The position numbers and the translations under genes were made by a program. Shown one piece after another: positions 50,572-60,992 of a DNA stretch of 64,000 bases. How positions within the stretch are numbered: position 1 is the first letter of the stretch; each line of letters starts with the position of its first letter. Below the pieces are notes generated by a model. That model did no database searches. It had not been told where the DNA came from and saw only the letters and a program-made list of their open reading frames with translations. Source of the DNA: Rhodanobacter sp. (GTDB taxonomy: Bacteria > Pseudomonadota > Gammaproteobacteria > Xanthomonadales > Rhodanobacteraceae); assembly GCA_004298045.1 (NCBI GenBank), contig SCRM01000016.1, forward strand, positions 62,001-126,000, given 5' to 3'.

Positions 50572-53180
50572 GACTTGCCCTTGGGTTTGCGTGTACGGCC
50601 CTTGCGTGGCGGCCTGGGTGCCGGGCTCGCCGGGGCAGCGGGTGCCTTCGCGCCGCGCCTGGCTCCCGGCTTGGTCGCCGGCTTTGCCGGGTTGCGTACG
50701 CTCGCCTTGGATGGTTTGGCAGCGAGCGGCGGATTATCGCGCACTGGCGGCAACGTCGGCAGCGCAGGCCGGTCCTCGCGGCGGCCAAACAGGCGGCCAA
50801 CGGCCTTGGCCGCGCGCCCAAGCAAGCCGGGATCCTCGCGTTTCGGCAGCGAATAGCGTTCGCCGGTTGCAGCGTAGTCGAACGCCTTGCCGCCAGCGGG
50901 CGCCGTGCGCGGCTTCGACGCCGCCAGGCGAAAATCGATCTTGCGATCTTCCAGGCTGGCGCGCAGCACCTGCACGCGCAGGTGGTCGCCGAGGCGGAAC
51001 TGCGCGCCGGTATGTTCGCCTTTCAGCAGATGCCGCTGCGGATCGAAGTGGTAGTAATCGTTGCGCAACTGGCTGATGTGGATGAGGCCGGACACCTTCG
51101 ACTCGTCCAGCTCCACGAACAGCCCGAACGAGGTGACGCCGGTGACCACGCCGTCGAACTCCTCGCCCACGTGCTTGGCCATCCACGCGCACTTGTAGCG
51201 CTCGTCCACGTCGCGCTCGGCCTCTTCCGCCCGGCGCTCGCGCTGCGAGCAGTGCACCGCCATCTGCGCCATTTTTGCCGCGGTGTAGTCGTAGTCGGCG
51301 GGCTTGCCGCCACCGAGCGCGTAGCGGATCGCGCGGTGCACGAGCAGATCGGGGTAACGCCGGATCGGCGAGGTGAAATGTGCGTACGCCTTGAGCGCCA
51401 GGCCGAAGTGCCCGCGGTTGTCCGGCTGGTAGGCGGCCATGCTCTGCGCGCGCAGCAGCACGCTCTGGATCAGCTCGCGCTCCGGACGGTCGGCAACCAT
51501 GCGCAGCACTTCGGAGAAATCCGCCGGCGTCACCTCGGTGAGCGGCGGCAGGCGCAGCTTGAATTCACGCAAAAACTGCTGCAGCTCCTCGTACTTTTCC
51601 GCCGGCGGCGGCTCGTGCGCGCGGAACAGCGCCGGGATCTTTTTCTTTTCCAGGTACAGCGCGGCCTGCACGTTGGCCGCGATCATGCATTCCTCGATCA
51701 GCTTGTGCGCATCGTTGCGTTCGGTAACGCCGGCCGATTCCACCTCGCCGCGCTGGTCGAGGCGAAACTTCACCTCCGGCGTCTCGAAGTCGATCGCGCC
51801 ACGCTGGCGCCGCTGCGCCGCCATGGCGCGGTACAGCGCGTGCAGGTGCTCGAGCTGCGGCAGCACATCGGCCAGCTCGGCGCGCGCGTCGGCATCGTGC
51901 AGGCCGATGGCCTGCCACACCCGGTCATAGGTGAGCCGCGCGTGCGAACGCATCAGGCCGGCGCTGAACTTCGACTTCAGTACCTCGCCCTCGGCCGACA
52001 CCGCCATGTCGCACACCATGCACAGGCGGTCGACTTTCGGGTTCAGCGAACAGATCCCGTTGGAGAGCGTCTCCGGCAGCATCGGCACCACGAAGCCGGG
52101 GAAATAGGTGGACGTGCTGCGCTCGAAGGCCTCGTCGTCCAGCGTGCCGCCGACCGGCACGTAGTGCGACACGTCGGCGATCGCCACCACCAGCCGCCAG
52201 CCGCCGCCACGCCGCGGCGCGGCATACACCGCGTCATCGAAGTCACGCGCGTCGGCGCCGTCGATGGTGACCAGCGGCAGCTTGCGCAGGTCGAGGCGGT
52301 CGGCGTGCTCGCCGGCGCTGACCGTGGTCTCCACCTGCGCGGCGGCGCGCAGCACCTCGGTAGGCCATTCGTGCGGCAGGTCGTGGCTGGCGATCGTCAT
52401 CTCCACCAGCAGCGAGGGTTCGAGCCGCTCGCCAAGCACCGCGCGGATCACGCCGAGCGGGCCGCGCTTGGGCGTCGGCGGCTCGGTGATCTCGGCCACC
52501 ACGATCTGCCCGGCGCGGGCATCGAGCGTGGCATCCGGTGCAATCATGATGTCCTGGTGCAGGCGGCGGTCGTCCGGCGTCACCAGCGTCACGCCGTTTT
52601 CGATCACCACCCGCCCGACCAGCCGCGGCGAGCGCCGTTGCAACACCTCGGCCACCGCGCCCTCACGGCGGCCACGGCGGTCGATGCCAACCACGCTGGC
52701 CAGCACGCGGTCACCGTGCAGCACGCCGCGCATCTGCTGCGGGGACAGGTAAAGGTCATCTCCGCCCTCGTCCGGGCGCAAGAAACCGTAGCCCTCGGCG
52801 TTGGCGAGCACCACGCCGGGGATGAGGTCGAGCTTGCGGATCGGCGCGTAACCACCGCGTCGGCCGAGCAAAAGCTGGCCATCGCGCACCATCGCGCCCA
52901 GCCGCTTGTGCAACGCATACAGGTCGCGCGAGTCGCTCAGCCCCAGCGCCTCGGCAACGCGTGCCTCGGTCAACAGCTCACCGCGCGCCTCGAGCAGGGC
53001 GAGAATTGCCTCGCGACTGGGGATGGGATGCTCGTAGAGGCGCGCTTCGCGCTCCGCCTGCGGATCGCGCGGGGGCGCCGCGGGTCGCGTCGGCGCGGCC
53101 TCGCGTGAATGGGTGTCCGCGGCATGTCGCCCGGCTGCACGACGGCGCGGATGGCCGTCTCCTTGTTTCTTTTTGGTCAC
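50568..53180 (-). CDS. rnr: Ribonuclease R
   Basis: The 870-residue 3'-5' exoribonuclease degrades structured RNA. It has an N-terminal winged-helix segment, cold-shock domains (GFLRPDEGGDDLYLSPQQMR), and the RNB catalytic domain with the aspartates in IDGADARDFDDAVYA. An S1 domain (FDGVVTGVTSFGLFVELDE) and a long Lys/Pro/Ala-rich tail (RKGRTRKPKGKS) follow. I set the start at GTG 53180 because VTKKKQGDGHPRRR resembles a typical basic start and AAGG lies upstream. The extra 25 codons of the longer frame lack support. It is divergent from tRNA-Leu. Confidence 0.93.
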   Translation of the reverse strand: MTKKKQGDGHPRRRAAGRHAADTHSREAAPTRPAAPPRDPQAEREARLYEHPIPSREAILALLEARGELLTEARVAEALGLSDSRDLYALHKRLGAMVRDGQLLLGRRGGYAPIRKLDLIPGVVLANAEGYGFLRPDEGGDDLYLSPQQMRGVLHGDRVLASVVGIDRRGRREGAVAEVLQRRSPRLVGRVVIENGVTLVTPDDRRLHQDIMIAPDATLDARAGQIVVAEITEPPTPKRGPLGVIRAVLGERLEPSLLVEMTIASHDLPHEWPTEVLRAAAQVETTVSAGEHADRLDLRKLPLVTIDGADARDFDDAVYAAPRRGGGWRLVVAIADVSHYVPVGGTLDDEAFERSTSTYFPGFVVPMLPETLSNGICSLNPKVDRLCMVCDMAVSAEGEVLKSKFSAGLMRSHARLTYDRVWQAIGLHDADARAELADVLPQLEHLHALYRAMAAQRRQRGAIDFETPEVKFRLDQRGEVESAGVTERNDAHKLIEECMIAANVQAALYLEKKKIPALFRAHEPPPAEKYEELQQFLREFKLRLPPLTEVTPADFSEVLRMVADRPERELIQSVLLRAQSMAAYQPDNRGHFGLALKAYAHFTSPIRRYPDLLVHRAIRYALGGGKPADYDYTAAKMAQMAVHCSQRERRAEEAERDVDERYKCAWMAKHVGEEFDGVVTGVTSFGLFVELDESKVSGLIHISQLRNDYYHFDPQRHLLKGEHTGAQFRLGDHLRVQVLRASLEDRKIDFRLAASKPRTAPAGGKAFDYAATGERYSLPKREDPGLLGRAAKAVGRLFGRREDRPALPTLPPVRDNPPLAAKPSKASVRNPAKPATKPGARRGAKAPAAPASPAPRPPRKGRTRKPKGKS

Positions 53181-53314
53181 GAAAATACCTTGTGGGGAAA
53201 ACCGGCACGCCGGTGGCGTGCGGCGGGGAAACGATGAGCCGCCGAAGGTTGACAAGACCCGGACGGCTCCCTACTCTACGCGGCTCGCGCTGCCGGCAAC
53301 GACAGGCGACACCT

Positions 53315-53401
53315 GCCCAGGTGGCGGAATTGGTAGACGCACTAGCTTCAGGTGCTAGCGGTGGCAACATCGTGGAGGTTCGAGTCCTCTCCTGGGCACC
53401 A
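53315..53401 (+). tRNA. tRNA-Leu (CAG)
   Basis: The 87-base type II tRNA has acceptor GCCCAGG/CCTGGGC, anticodon loop TTCAGGT (CAG), a long variable arm (GGTGGCAACATCGTG), T-arm GAGGTTCGAGTCCTC and encoded CCA. Confidence 0.95.
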
Positions 53402-53408
53402 ATTGTAA

Positions 53409-53443
53409 ACGAAGGCCGCCTCCCGAGGCGGCCTTCGTTTTTT
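53409..53443 (+). terminator. Intrinsic terminator after tRNA-Leu
   Basis: ACGAAGGCCGCCTC and GAGGCGGCCTTCGT form a perfect 14-bp stem around CC, followed by a run of T residues. It is one of the strongest terminators in the window. Confidence 0.92.
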
Positions 53444-53544
53444 CCGCCGCGGGAGCGGGCTTGGCGCGGAAACACCGCCCGCAAACGTCATGCCACAGCG
53501 CAGCACGCCCACCGCTGCGCATAAATTTGCACGGCAATCTTGCG

Positions 53545-53568
53545 TTGCAAATGAGAATCGGTTGCATA
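53545..53568 (+). promoter_or_regulatory. Fur-box-like site before the siderophore receptor operon
   Basis: GCAAATGAGAATCGGTTGCAT resembles the Xanthomonad Fur site, with the ATGAGAATC half-site intact and the second half weaker. It lies 40 to 60 bases upstream of the receptor start, where iron-loaded Fur would block transcription. Confidence 0.6.
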
Positions 53569-53606
53569 TATCCTCGCCCGCCGATCCCCTCACTGCCTGC
53601 CTGCGC

Positions 53607-55751
53607 ATGTTCGACGTCATTCACCCCCTTCGCAAACACCTGCCCTACCCGCTGCTCGCCGCCAGCCTGTTGCTTGCCTTGCACGCCAACGCGCAACCTG
53701 CCGATGCGGCGGCTGCGGACGCCGGCGCCAATGCCACCGACCTCGGCCCGGTGCTGGTTGTCGCCCAACGCAACGAGCGCACCAGTAACGGTGCCACCAA
53801 CCTCGATCTCGCCATCAAGGACACGCCGCAGTCGATCAGCGTGGTGACCGATGAGCAGATGCGCGAGTTCGGCGCCGATAGCGTCAACGACGCCCTGCGC
53901 TTGGCCACTGGCGTGCAGGTGGACGAGTGGGAGACCAACCGCACCAGCTACAGCGCGCGCGGCTTCGACATCCTCAACACCCAGATCGACGGCGCGGGCC
54001 TGCCCAACAATTGGGGCATCGCCACTGGCACTACCGACAGCTTCGGCTACCAAAAGGTGGAAGTGATCCGCGGCGCCAACGGCTTGCTCACTGGTGTGGG
54101 CAACGCCGCCGGCACCATCAACTACGTGCGCAAGCGCCCGACCAACGACCGGCAAGGCATGGTCGGCGTGAGCCACGGCTCGTGGGGCACGACCCGGGTG
54201 GAGGCCGATTACTCCACGCCCTTCACCGCCAGTGGCAGCTGGGCCGGGCGCATGGTGGCCGCGCACGAGGACGGCGACAGTTACCTGCGCGACAACCACA
54301 ACCGCCGCAGTTACCTCTACGGCGTGGTCGATGGCCAGGTCGGCGACAACGGCAGCCTGACCGTGGGTTACTCCCACCAGCGCGCCAAGTCCGACGGCAT
54401 CATGTGGGGCGCACTCACCTTCATGGACAGCAACGGCAACCAGATCGAATGGCCGACCAACGCGTCCACCACCCAGGACTGGACCTACTGGAACACTACC
54501 GACCAGACCGGTTTTGCCGAATACGTGCAGCAGCTGGGCCACATCTGGCAGCTGAAACTTGCCTACAACTACCGCCACTCCAGCGGCGACGAAAGGATGT
54601 TCTACGCGTACGACGCGTTCGGCACCGGGTTGCAACCCGGTACCGGGCTGGGGTTGGTCGGCTATCCGTGGGGCGGCATCGACAGCGCTACCGCGCACCT
54701 GGGCTCCGCCACGCTGGACGGCCATTTCCAGTGGCTCGGCCGCGACCAGGAAGTCATGCTGGGCGCGAGCCTCGCCAAGATCTCGTCCACCGGCCGCGAG
54801 CTGAGCGCAGACACCAGCTCCCCCGCCTGGGGCGCGTTGCCGGCGTTTCCGTACAGCCCGCACGCCATCCCCGAACCCGACTGGAGCGCGCCCGCGATCT
54901 ACTCGGTGCTGAACCAGCGGCTCAAGCGCGCCTTTGCCACCAGCCGGATCGCCGCAAGCGATCGCCTCAAAGTCATCGTTGGTCTGGATTACGCACAGTA
55001 CCGCCGCGACGGCAACTCGTATGCGCTCGCCTTCAACCAGACCACCAGCCACACCAGCCCCTACGGCGGCATCACCTACGACTTCAACGAGCGCCTGCTG
55101 GGTTACGTCAGCTATTCGGACATCTACCAGCCGCAGGATCAGGTCGATGCCAATGACCGCTACCTCGATGCCAGCAAGGGCAGAAACTACGAGATCGGTC
55201 TCAAGGCCGACTGGCTGGACCAGCGCCTGCTGACCACGCTGGCCGTGTTCAAGGCCGACCAGGGCGGGCTGGCCACACCCACCGGTCAGTACAACCAGTA
55301 CGGCCAGTCCATCTATGCGCCGGTGGATGTGCAATCCAAGGGCGTTGAGCTCGAAGCCACCGGCAAGCTCAGCGATCATGTCAACCTGGTGCTGGGTTAC
55401 ACCGCGCTCAAGCTCACCGGCGCCGACGGCGATGCGACGTATCGCTGGGTGCCGCGGCGCACCGCCAACCTGCTGCTGAGCGTGCGCCTGCCCGCTCACC
55501 GCGCCGTGTCCCTCGGCGTCGGCGGGCATTGGCAAAGCGCCATCTCCAACGTGGAAAGCAGCGGCTTCACCGTACGCCAGGGCAGCTACGCCGTACTCAA
55601 CGGTTTTGCCGCCTGGGATTTCCGGCCCAACGCCACGCTGCGCCTCAACGTGCGCAACCTCGGCAACGAGAAATACATCAACACCCTGCGCTACAGCGGC
55701 TACTACGGCGCGCCGCGCCATTACACGCTGAGCCTGGACTGGCGGTTCTGA
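53607..55751 (+). CDS. TonB-dependent siderophore receptor
   Basis: The 714-residue outer-membrane receptor has a signal peptide (LLAASLLLALHANA), a plug domain (IKDTPQSISVVTDEQMREFG, then GFDILNTQIDGAGLPNNWGI and KVEVIRGANGLLTGVGNAAG with TINYVRKRP) and a beta-barrel. The barrel ends in a C-terminal phenylalanine (YTLSLDWRF). The plug pattern is that of FhuE/FpvA-type ferric-siderophore receptors. ATG 53607 starts directly before the signal peptide; the longer frame covers the promoter and Fur-box region. The gene leads an operon with two small membrane proteins and a PepSY membrane protein. Confidence 0.9.
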   Translation: MFDVIHPLRKHLPYPLLAASLLLALHANAQPADAAAADAGANATDLGPVLVVAQRNERTSNGATNLDLAIKDTPQSISVVTDEQMREFGADSVNDALRLATGVQVDEWETNRTSYSARGFDILNTQIDGAGLPNNWGIATGTTDSFGYQKVEVIRGANGLLTGVGNAAGTINYVRKRPTNDRQGMVGVSHGSWGTTRVEADYSTPFTASGSWAGRMVAAHEDGDSYLRDNHNRRSYLYGVVDGQVGDNGSLTVGYSHQRAKSDGIMWGALTFMDSNGNQIEWPTNASTTQDWTYWNTTDQTGFAEYVQQLGHIWQLKLAYNYRHSSGDERMFYAYDAFGTGLQPGTGLGLVGYPWGGIDSATAHLGSATLDGHFQWLGRDQEVMLGASLAKISSTGRELSADTSSPAWGALPAFPYSPHAIPEPDWSAPAIYSVLNQRLKRAFATSRIAASDRLKVIVGLDYAQYRRDGNSYALAFNQTTSHTSPYGGITYDFNERLLGYVSYSDIYQPQDQVDANDRYLDASKGRNYEIGLKADWLDQRLLTTLAVFKADQGGLATPTGQYNQYGQSIYAPVDVQSKGVELEATGKLSDHVNLVLGYTALKLTGADGDATYRWVPRRTANLLLSVRLPAHRAVSLGVGGHWQSAISNVESSGFTVRQGSYAVLNGFAAWDFRPNATLRLNVRNLGNEKYINTLRYSGYYGAPRHYTLSLDWRF

Positions 55752-55764
55752 GCCGGTTGCCGAC

Positions 55765-56043
55765 ATGACTGCTCTTTACTTGATCTTTTCAATGCTGGCG
55801 GCACTGGGTTTTTATCTCGCCAGTGCCCACCAGCAGCTGTGGCCGGTGGCCATGGTGCAAGGGCGGCGGTTGCGCATCGTCGCGTGGGCCCTGGCCGCGC
55901 TGGCGACGGCGGCCGCGATCGCCGCCTTGGGGCCATGGGCCGGCGCGTTTGCCGCGCTGACCACAATCATGCTGGCACTGGTGCTGCTGCCGCACCTGGG
56001 CGCCTGGCGCCAGCTGCAACAGGAGCGCCGCCATGTGGGCTAG
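55765..56043 (+). CDS. Small membrane protein of iron-uptake operon (DUF3325-like)
   Basis: This 92-residue protein has three hydrophobic helices (LYLIFSMLAALGFYLASAHQ, then LRIVAWALAALATAAAIAAL and FAALTTIMLALVLLPHLGA). It resembles the DUF3325 proteins found downstream of siderophore receptors, often beside a PepSY reductase-like protein. The function is unproven. It lies 13 bases after the receptor and overlaps the next gene by 11 bases. Confidence 0.75.
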   Translation: MTALYLIFSMLAALGFYLASAHQQLWPVAMVQGRRLRIVAWALAALATAAAIAALGPWAGAFAALTTIMLALVLLPHLGAWRQLQQERRHVG

Positions 56044-56305
56044 GTATCTTGCCGCCGCCGTGCTTGGCCTGCCGCTCACCGTGGGTCTGGTCGGCTTAGC
56101 CGCGCTGGCGTGGCCGGGCAACCAGGAAACCACCGCACTGCCGTGGATCATGCTGACGTTTCCGCTGTGGATCACGGCGATGACGCTGGCGTTCGTGTTC
56201 AAAAGCGCCCGGCGCGCCTGGCTGTGGCTGGGCGGCGCGACGGCACTGAGTTTTGCTTTGCTTTATGGGCTCAAGGCACTGGGCTGGATCGGAGTGCAAG
56301 CATGA
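56033..56305 (+). CDS. Small membrane protein of iron-uptake operon
   Basis: The 90-residue protein contains three hydrophobic segments (YLAAAVLGLPLTVGLVGLAA, then WIMLTFPLWITAMTLAFVF, then LGGATALSFALLYGLKALG). It looks like the small iron-uptake membrane protein (DUF3649-type) usually found between the receptor and the PepSY protein. Its stop overlaps the next start (ATGA). No catalytic motif is visible. Confidence 0.7.
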   Translation: MWARYLAAAVLGLPLTVGLVGLAALAWPGNQETTALPWIMLTFPLWITAMTLAFVFKSARRAWLWLGGATALSFALLYGLKALGWIGVQA

Positions 56306-57837
56306 AAGCCGACACCACGCGCCGCTTTCTGGCGCTGCACACCTGGATGGGCCTGTTGGCCGGCATGGCGCTGTTCGTCGCGTTCTACGCCGGTGCCATC
56401 ACGGTATTCAGCCACGAAATCGCCGACTGGAACCGCAGCGGCGCGGCGGCCGTTGCGCCCGCCAACCCGGTGGCGCGCACGCAAACGCTGCTTGACGACT
56501 TGTTGAAAAAGCACCCGGAAGCCGCCAGCAGCGTGTACCTCGCGCTGCCCGGCGAACACGGGCCGCAACCGTCGGCGTACTGGATTGCCCCCGGCGCCGA
56601 CACCGCGCGGCGCTTTGCCCTGGACGACGGCAAGGCGCTGCACGAAGACGCCTTCGGCCAGCGCTTCATCGAGTACATCTACGACCTGCATTTCACCGCC
56701 GGCCTGCCCAAGCCCTTCGGCACCTATTTCTTTGGCGCGGTCTGCCTGCTGTACGGCCTGGCGCTGGTCAGCGGTGTGGTGATCTACGCCCCGATCCTGG
56801 TCAGGAACCTGTTTGCACTGCGGCTGGGCAAAAACCTCAAGCGCCTGTGGCAGGACAGCCACAACGCGGTCGGCGTGCTGTCGCTGCCGTTCCATGTGGT
56901 TTTTGCCTGGAGCGGCGCGGTGCTGGCGCTGGGCCTGATGGTGTTTGTGCCATTCCAGCGCGCGGTCTACGACGGCAAGCTGCTGCAGCTGACAGAACAG
57001 GACTTCTACGGCGCGCCGCAGCTGGCCGCGGCCCACGTCCCCAAACCCACGCTACCGCTGGACACCTTGCTGCAACGCGGGCAGGCAGCCCTGCCGGCGA
57101 TGACGATCGAAGGCATCTGGCTGGTCAACGCGGGCGACGCCAACGCGCGCGCCACCATCTACGGCGAGCTTTCGCAACGCCGGCTCAGCCAGATGGCAAC
57201 GGTGACGCTGGATGCCGGCACCGGCGCCGTGGTGGCCACCGTGGCGCCCAAGACGATGACGCCGGGCATGGTCTTCATGCGCGGCCTGCAGGCGCTGCAC
57301 TTCGGCAACTTCGGCCACAACACGGTGAAATGGCTGTACTTCGTGCTCGGCCTCGCCGGTGCGTTTTTGTTCTACAGCGGCAACCTGTTGTGGATCGAGA
57401 CCCGGCGCAAACGACGCCAGGCGGAGCAACCGCTGCGCACGCGGGTCATGGCGGCGCTCACTCTGGGCATCTGCCTGGGCTGCGTGGCCGGCGTCTCGGC
57501 GGTGTTCATCGCCGGCGCGCTGGTGCCAGCGGCCGCGGCGGCACCGGTCTACCTCAGCGTGTTTTTTGCCAGCGTGCTGTGGGCCGGCCTGCGCCAGCCC
57601 ACCCATGCCGGGCACGAGCTGCTGTGGCTGTGTGCGCTGCTGACCGCGGCGATCCCGCTCGCGGGCTGGGTCGGCTCCGGCGAGCACCTGTTCGCGGCGG
57701 CCTGGCACGGGCACTGGCACCGTTTCTTCGTCGACGCCGTGGCGCTGCTGCTCGCCTGCGTCTATGGGCGCATGGCGCGCGCCACCCTGCACCGCGGCCG
57801 CACCGGCGAGCCGAACAGCGTCTGGGCGCTGCGCTGA
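56302..57837 (+). CDS. PepSY-associated membrane protein, putative ferric-siderophore reductase
   Basis: The 511-residue inner-membrane protein has the PepSY_TM layout. A first helix (RFLALHTWMGLLAGMALFVA, then FYAGAITVF) is followed by a periplasmic part. A central helix pair flanks the PepSY domain (DLHFTAGLPKPFGTYFFGAV, then GLALVSGVVIYAP), and C-terminal helices end the protein. Histidines near the helix ends (LHTWMG, LHFTAG, QDSHNAVGVL) could bind heme or metal. In FoxB/FsrB-type systems such proteins reduce ferric siderophores. The operon position after the receptor supports this, but the reaction is inferred. Confidence 0.82.
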   Translation: MKADTTRRFLALHTWMGLLAGMALFVAFYAGAITVFSHEIADWNRSGAAAVAPANPVARTQTLLDDLLKKHPEAASSVYLALPGEHGPQPSAYWIAPGADTARRFALDDGKALHEDAFGQRFIEYIYDLHFTAGLPKPFGTYFFGAVCLLYGLALVSGVVIYAPILVRNLFALRLGKNLKRLWQDSHNAVGVLSLPFHVVFAWSGAVLALGLMVFVPFQRAVYDGKLLQLTEQDFYGAPQLAAAHVPKPTLPLDTLLQRGQAALPAMTIEGIWLVNAGDANARATIYGELSQRRLSQMATVTLDAGTGAVVATVAPKTMTPGMVFMRGLQALHFGNFGHNTVKWLYFVLGLAGAFLFYSGNLLWIETRRKRRQAEQPLRTRVMAALTLGICLGCVAGVSAVFIAGALVPAAAAAPVYLSVFFASVLWAGLRQPTHAGHELLWLCALLTAAIPLAGWVGSGEHLFAAAWHGHWHRFFVDAVALLLACVYGRMARATLHRGRTGEPNSVWALR

Positions 57838-57902
57838 AAGCAAATCGGCGGTGGCCAGCTCCGGTTCTGCCGCCACCGCAGCCTGTATAATCGGCCGGCA
57901 AA

Positions 57903-58090
57903 ACGCAGGGTGGGAGAAGCGGAGGCGCGATCGGCGCCCCGCTGCCGAAGGCGCAACGCCCGTAATCGCTCAGGCCCCATACCATCCTGCGCATCGCACT
58001 CTGGAGAGACCGGTTCGATCCGGCGCCGAAGGGGCACGAGACGCGCTCGCGTTTCCAAACTCTCAGGCAAAAGGACAGAGGGGCGCCCGC
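57903..58090 (+). ncRNA. Tandem glycine riboswitch before gcvP
   Basis: Two aptamers lie in tandem in the leader of gcvP. The first spans about 57906-57990 (GGGAGAAGC, GCCGAAGGCGCAACGCC, CGCTCAGGC) and is closed by a GU-containing helix CAGGGTGG/CCATCCTG. The second spans about 57998-58084 (TGGAGAGACCG, GCCGAAGGGGCACGAG, ACTCTCAGGCAAAAGGACAGAG) and is the near-consensus one. Glycine binding normally turns on the cleavage system. The start codon follows 35 bases later. Confidence 0.88.
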
Positions 58091-58124
58091 GTGCGGCACG
58101 TACGCAAGCCTTTGGACGCCTGTC

Positions 58125-60992
58125 ATGAGTCAGCACTCCCCCTCCCTGCGTGAGCTGGAAAACCACGACGATTTCATCGGTCGCCACATCGGCCCGGACG
58201 ACGCTGAAATCACGCACATGCTGCACGCCATCGGATACGACTCGCTCGAAGCGATGACGGATGCGATCGTGCCGGCCAACATCAAATCCACGGCACCGCT
58301 AGCGCTTGCACCGGCGATGACCGAGGTCGACGCGCTAGCGAAGATCCGCGCCGTCGCCGACAAGAACCAGGTGTTCCGCAGCTTCATCGGCCAAGGCTAT
58401 TACGGCACCCATACGCCGAACGTCATCCTGCGCAGCGTTCTCGAGAACCCGGCCTGGTACACCGCCTACACCCCCTATCAGGCGGAAATCTCGCAAGGCC
58501 GCATGGAAGCGCTGCTGAACTTCCAGACCATGTGCAGCGACCTGACCGGCATGGAGATCGCCAACTCCTCGCTGCTGGACGAAGCCACCGCCGCGGCCGA
58601 GGCGATGACGCTGGCCAAGCGCTCGTCCAAATCCAAGAGCAACGTCTTTTTCGTGTCGCGCAACGTGCACCCGCAAACGCTGGAAGTGCTGCACACGCGC
58701 GCCGAGCCGATGGGTATCCAGATCCACGTCGGACCCGATGCGGAAGCCGCCACGGTGGACAGCTTCGGCATCCTGCTGCAATACCCCGACACCTTCGGCG
58801 GCATTCACGACTACCGTGCGCTGGCCGAGGCTGCGCACGCACGCCACGCCCTGGTGGCAGTCGCCACCGACTTGCTCGCACTTACCTTGATCGCGCCGCC
58901 TGGCGACTGGGGTGCGGACATCGTGGTCGGCAACACCCAGCGCTTCGGCGTGCCGTTCGGCTTCGGCGGCCCGCATGCCGCGTTCATGGCCTGCCGCGAC
59001 GCCTACAAGCGGCACATGCCGGGGCGCCTGATCGGGGTGTCGATCGACACCGAGGGCAACCCGGCGTACCGCCTCGCGCTGCAAACGCGCGAGCAGCACA
59101 TCCGCCGCGAAAAGGCCACCTCCAACATCTGCACCGCGCAGGTGCTGCTGGCGGTGATGGCCTCGATGTACGCGGTGTGGCATGGCCCCAAGGGCCTCAC
59201 CCGCATTGCGCGCCGCACGCATCGCTTCGCCGCAATCCTTGCCGCCGCGCTGCGCAAGGCCGGCGCCAACGTGGATGCGGATTTCTTCGACACCCTGCAC
59301 GTCACCGGCGTCGACGCCAACGTGATCCACGCCAAGGCGGAAGCCGCGCACATCAACCTGCGCCATCTCGACGCCACCAGCCTTGGCATCAGCCTGGACG
59401 AAACCACCACGCGCGAGGACGTGGTGGCGATCGCCGCGCTGTTCGGCGCCCGGGTCGACGACATCGACGCGCTCGACGCTGCCACGCCGGACGCGCTGCC
59501 GGGGGCGCTGGTGCGCCACGGCGGCTTCCTCGGGCACCCGGTGTTCAATACCTACCACAGCGAGCACGACCTGCTGCGTTACCTGCGCACGCTGTCGGAC
59601 AAGGATCTCGCGCTCGACCGCACCATGATTCCGCTCGGCTCGTGCACGATGAAGCTCAACGCCACGGCGGAGATGATCCCGATCACCTGGCCCGAGTTCG
59701 CCAACATCCACCCGCTGGCACCGACTGCGCAGACCAAGGGTTACGCCGAGCTGATCGACGGGCTGGAAAAGATGCTGGTGGAAATCACCGGCTACGACGC
59801 CGTGAGCCTGCAGCCGAACGCCGGCGCGCAGGGCGAATACACCGGCCTGCTGGCGATCCGCGCATATCACCACTCGCGCGGCGAGGATCACCGCGACGTG
59901 TGCCTGATCCCGGAATCCGCGCATGGCACCAACCCCGCCTCGGCGAACATGTGCGGCATGCGCGTGGTGGTGACCAAGTGCGACGCCAACGGCAACGTCG
60001 ACCTGGGCGACATCCGCGCGCAGGCGGAGAAGTACTCCGCCAACCTCGCCGCGATCATGCTCACCTACCCGTCCACCCACGGCGTGTTCGAGGAGGACGT
60101 GGTCGAGATCTGCCGCATCGTCCACCAGCACGGCGGGCAGGTGTACACCGACGGCGCCAACATGAACGCGCTGGTCGGGCTGGCCAAACCCGGCAAGTGG
60201 GGTTCGGACGTATCGCACCTGAACCTGCACAAGACTTTCTGCATCCCGCACGGCGGTGGCGGCCCCGGCGTCGGTCCGTGCGCGGTGAAAGCACACCTGG
60301 CGCCGTTCCTGCCGCGCACGCTCGGCGGCAAGGGTGCGGTGGGCATGGTGGCGGCGGCCAGCTACGGCTCGGCGTCGATCCTGCCGATCTCGTGGATGTA
60401 CATCGCGCTGATGGGCCAGCAAGGGCTGCGCCGTGCCACCCAGGTGGCACTGCTCAACGCCAACTACGTCGCCAAACGCCTGGCGCCGCACTACCCCACG
60501 CTGTACACCGGCCGCAATGCCCTGGTGGCGCACGAGTGCATCCTCGACCTGCGCCCGCTCAAGGAAACCAGCGGCATCAGCGCCGAGGACGTCGCCAAGC
60601 GCCTGATCGACTTCGGCTTCCACGCGCCGACGCTCTCCTTCCCGGTCGCCGGCACGCTGATGGTCGAGCCGACCGAAAGCGAATCGCAGGTGGAGCTGGA
60701 TCGCTTCATCGACGCGATGATCCAGATCCGCGAGGAGATCCGCGCGGTCGAGGACGGCCGACTGGATCACGAGGACAACCCGCTGCACAACGCGCCGCAC
60801 ACGGCGGCGGTGGCCAGCGCCAGCGAGTGGAAACACGCCTACCCGCGCGAGTTGGCGGTGTTTCCGCTGGCCTCGCTCAAGCACCAAAAGTACTGGCCAC
60901 CGGTGGCGCGCGTGGACAACGTCTACGGCGACAAGCACGTGGTGTGCACTTGCCCGCCGGTCGACACCTACCGCGAGACGAGCGAAGCCTGA
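58125..60992 (+). CDS. gcvP: Glycine dehydrogenase (decarboxylating), P-protein
   Basis: The 955-residue homodimeric P-protein decarboxylates glycine and passes the aminomethyl group to GcvH lipoate. Landmarks are [20 protein letters not shown] at the start, [20 protein letters not shown], the paired PLP fold and the PLP lysine Lys703 in [20 protein letters not shown]. The late region ([20 protein letters not shown]) is typical. The length is that of the fused single-chain type. Translation starts 35 bases after a glycine riboswitch. gcvH and gcvT are not in the window. Confidence 0.96.
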   Translation: MSQHSPSLRELENHDDFIGRHIGPDDAEITHMLHAIGYDSLEAMTDAIVPANIKSTAPLALAPAMTEVDALAKIRAVADKNQVFRSFIGQGYYGTHTPNVILRSVLENPAWYTAYTPYQAEISQGRMEALLNFQTMCSDLTGMEIANSSLLDEATAAAEAMTLAKRSSKSKSNVFFVSRNVHPQTLEVLHTRAEPMGIQIHVGPDAEAATVDSFGILLQYPDTFGGIHDYRALAEAAHARHALVAVATDLLALTLIAPPGDWGADIVVGNTQRFGVPFGFGGPHAAFMACRDAYKRHMPGRLIGVSIDTEGNPAYRLALQTREQHIRREKATSNICTAQVLLAVMASMYAVWHGPKGLTRIARRTHRFAAILAAALRKAGANVDADFFDTLHVTGVDANVIHAKAEAAHINLRHLDATSLGISLDETTTREDVVAIAALFGARVDDIDALDAATPDALPGALVRHGGFLGHPVFNTYHSEHDLLRYLRTLSDKDLALDRTMIPLGSCTMKLNATAEMIPITWPEFANIHPLAPTAQTKGYAELIDGLEKMLVEITGYDAVSLQPNAGAQGEYTGLLAIRAYHHSRGEDHRDVCLIPESAHGTNPASANMCGMRVVVTKCDANGNVDLGDIRAQAEKYSANLAAIMLTYPSTHGVFEEDVVEICRIVHQHGGQVYTDGANMNALVGLAKPGKWGSDVSHLNLHKTFCIPHGGGGPGVGPCAVKAHLAPFLPRTLGGKGAVGMVAAASYGSASILPISWMYIALMGQQGLRRATQVALLNANYVAKRLAPHYPTLYTGRNALVAHECILDLRPLKETSGISAEDVAKRLIDFGFHAPTLSFPVAGTLMVEPTESESQVELDRFIDAMIQIREEIRAVEDGRLDHEDNPLHNAPHTAAVASASEWKHAYPRELAVFPLASLKHQKYWPPVARVDNVYGDKHVVCTCPPVDTYRETSEA

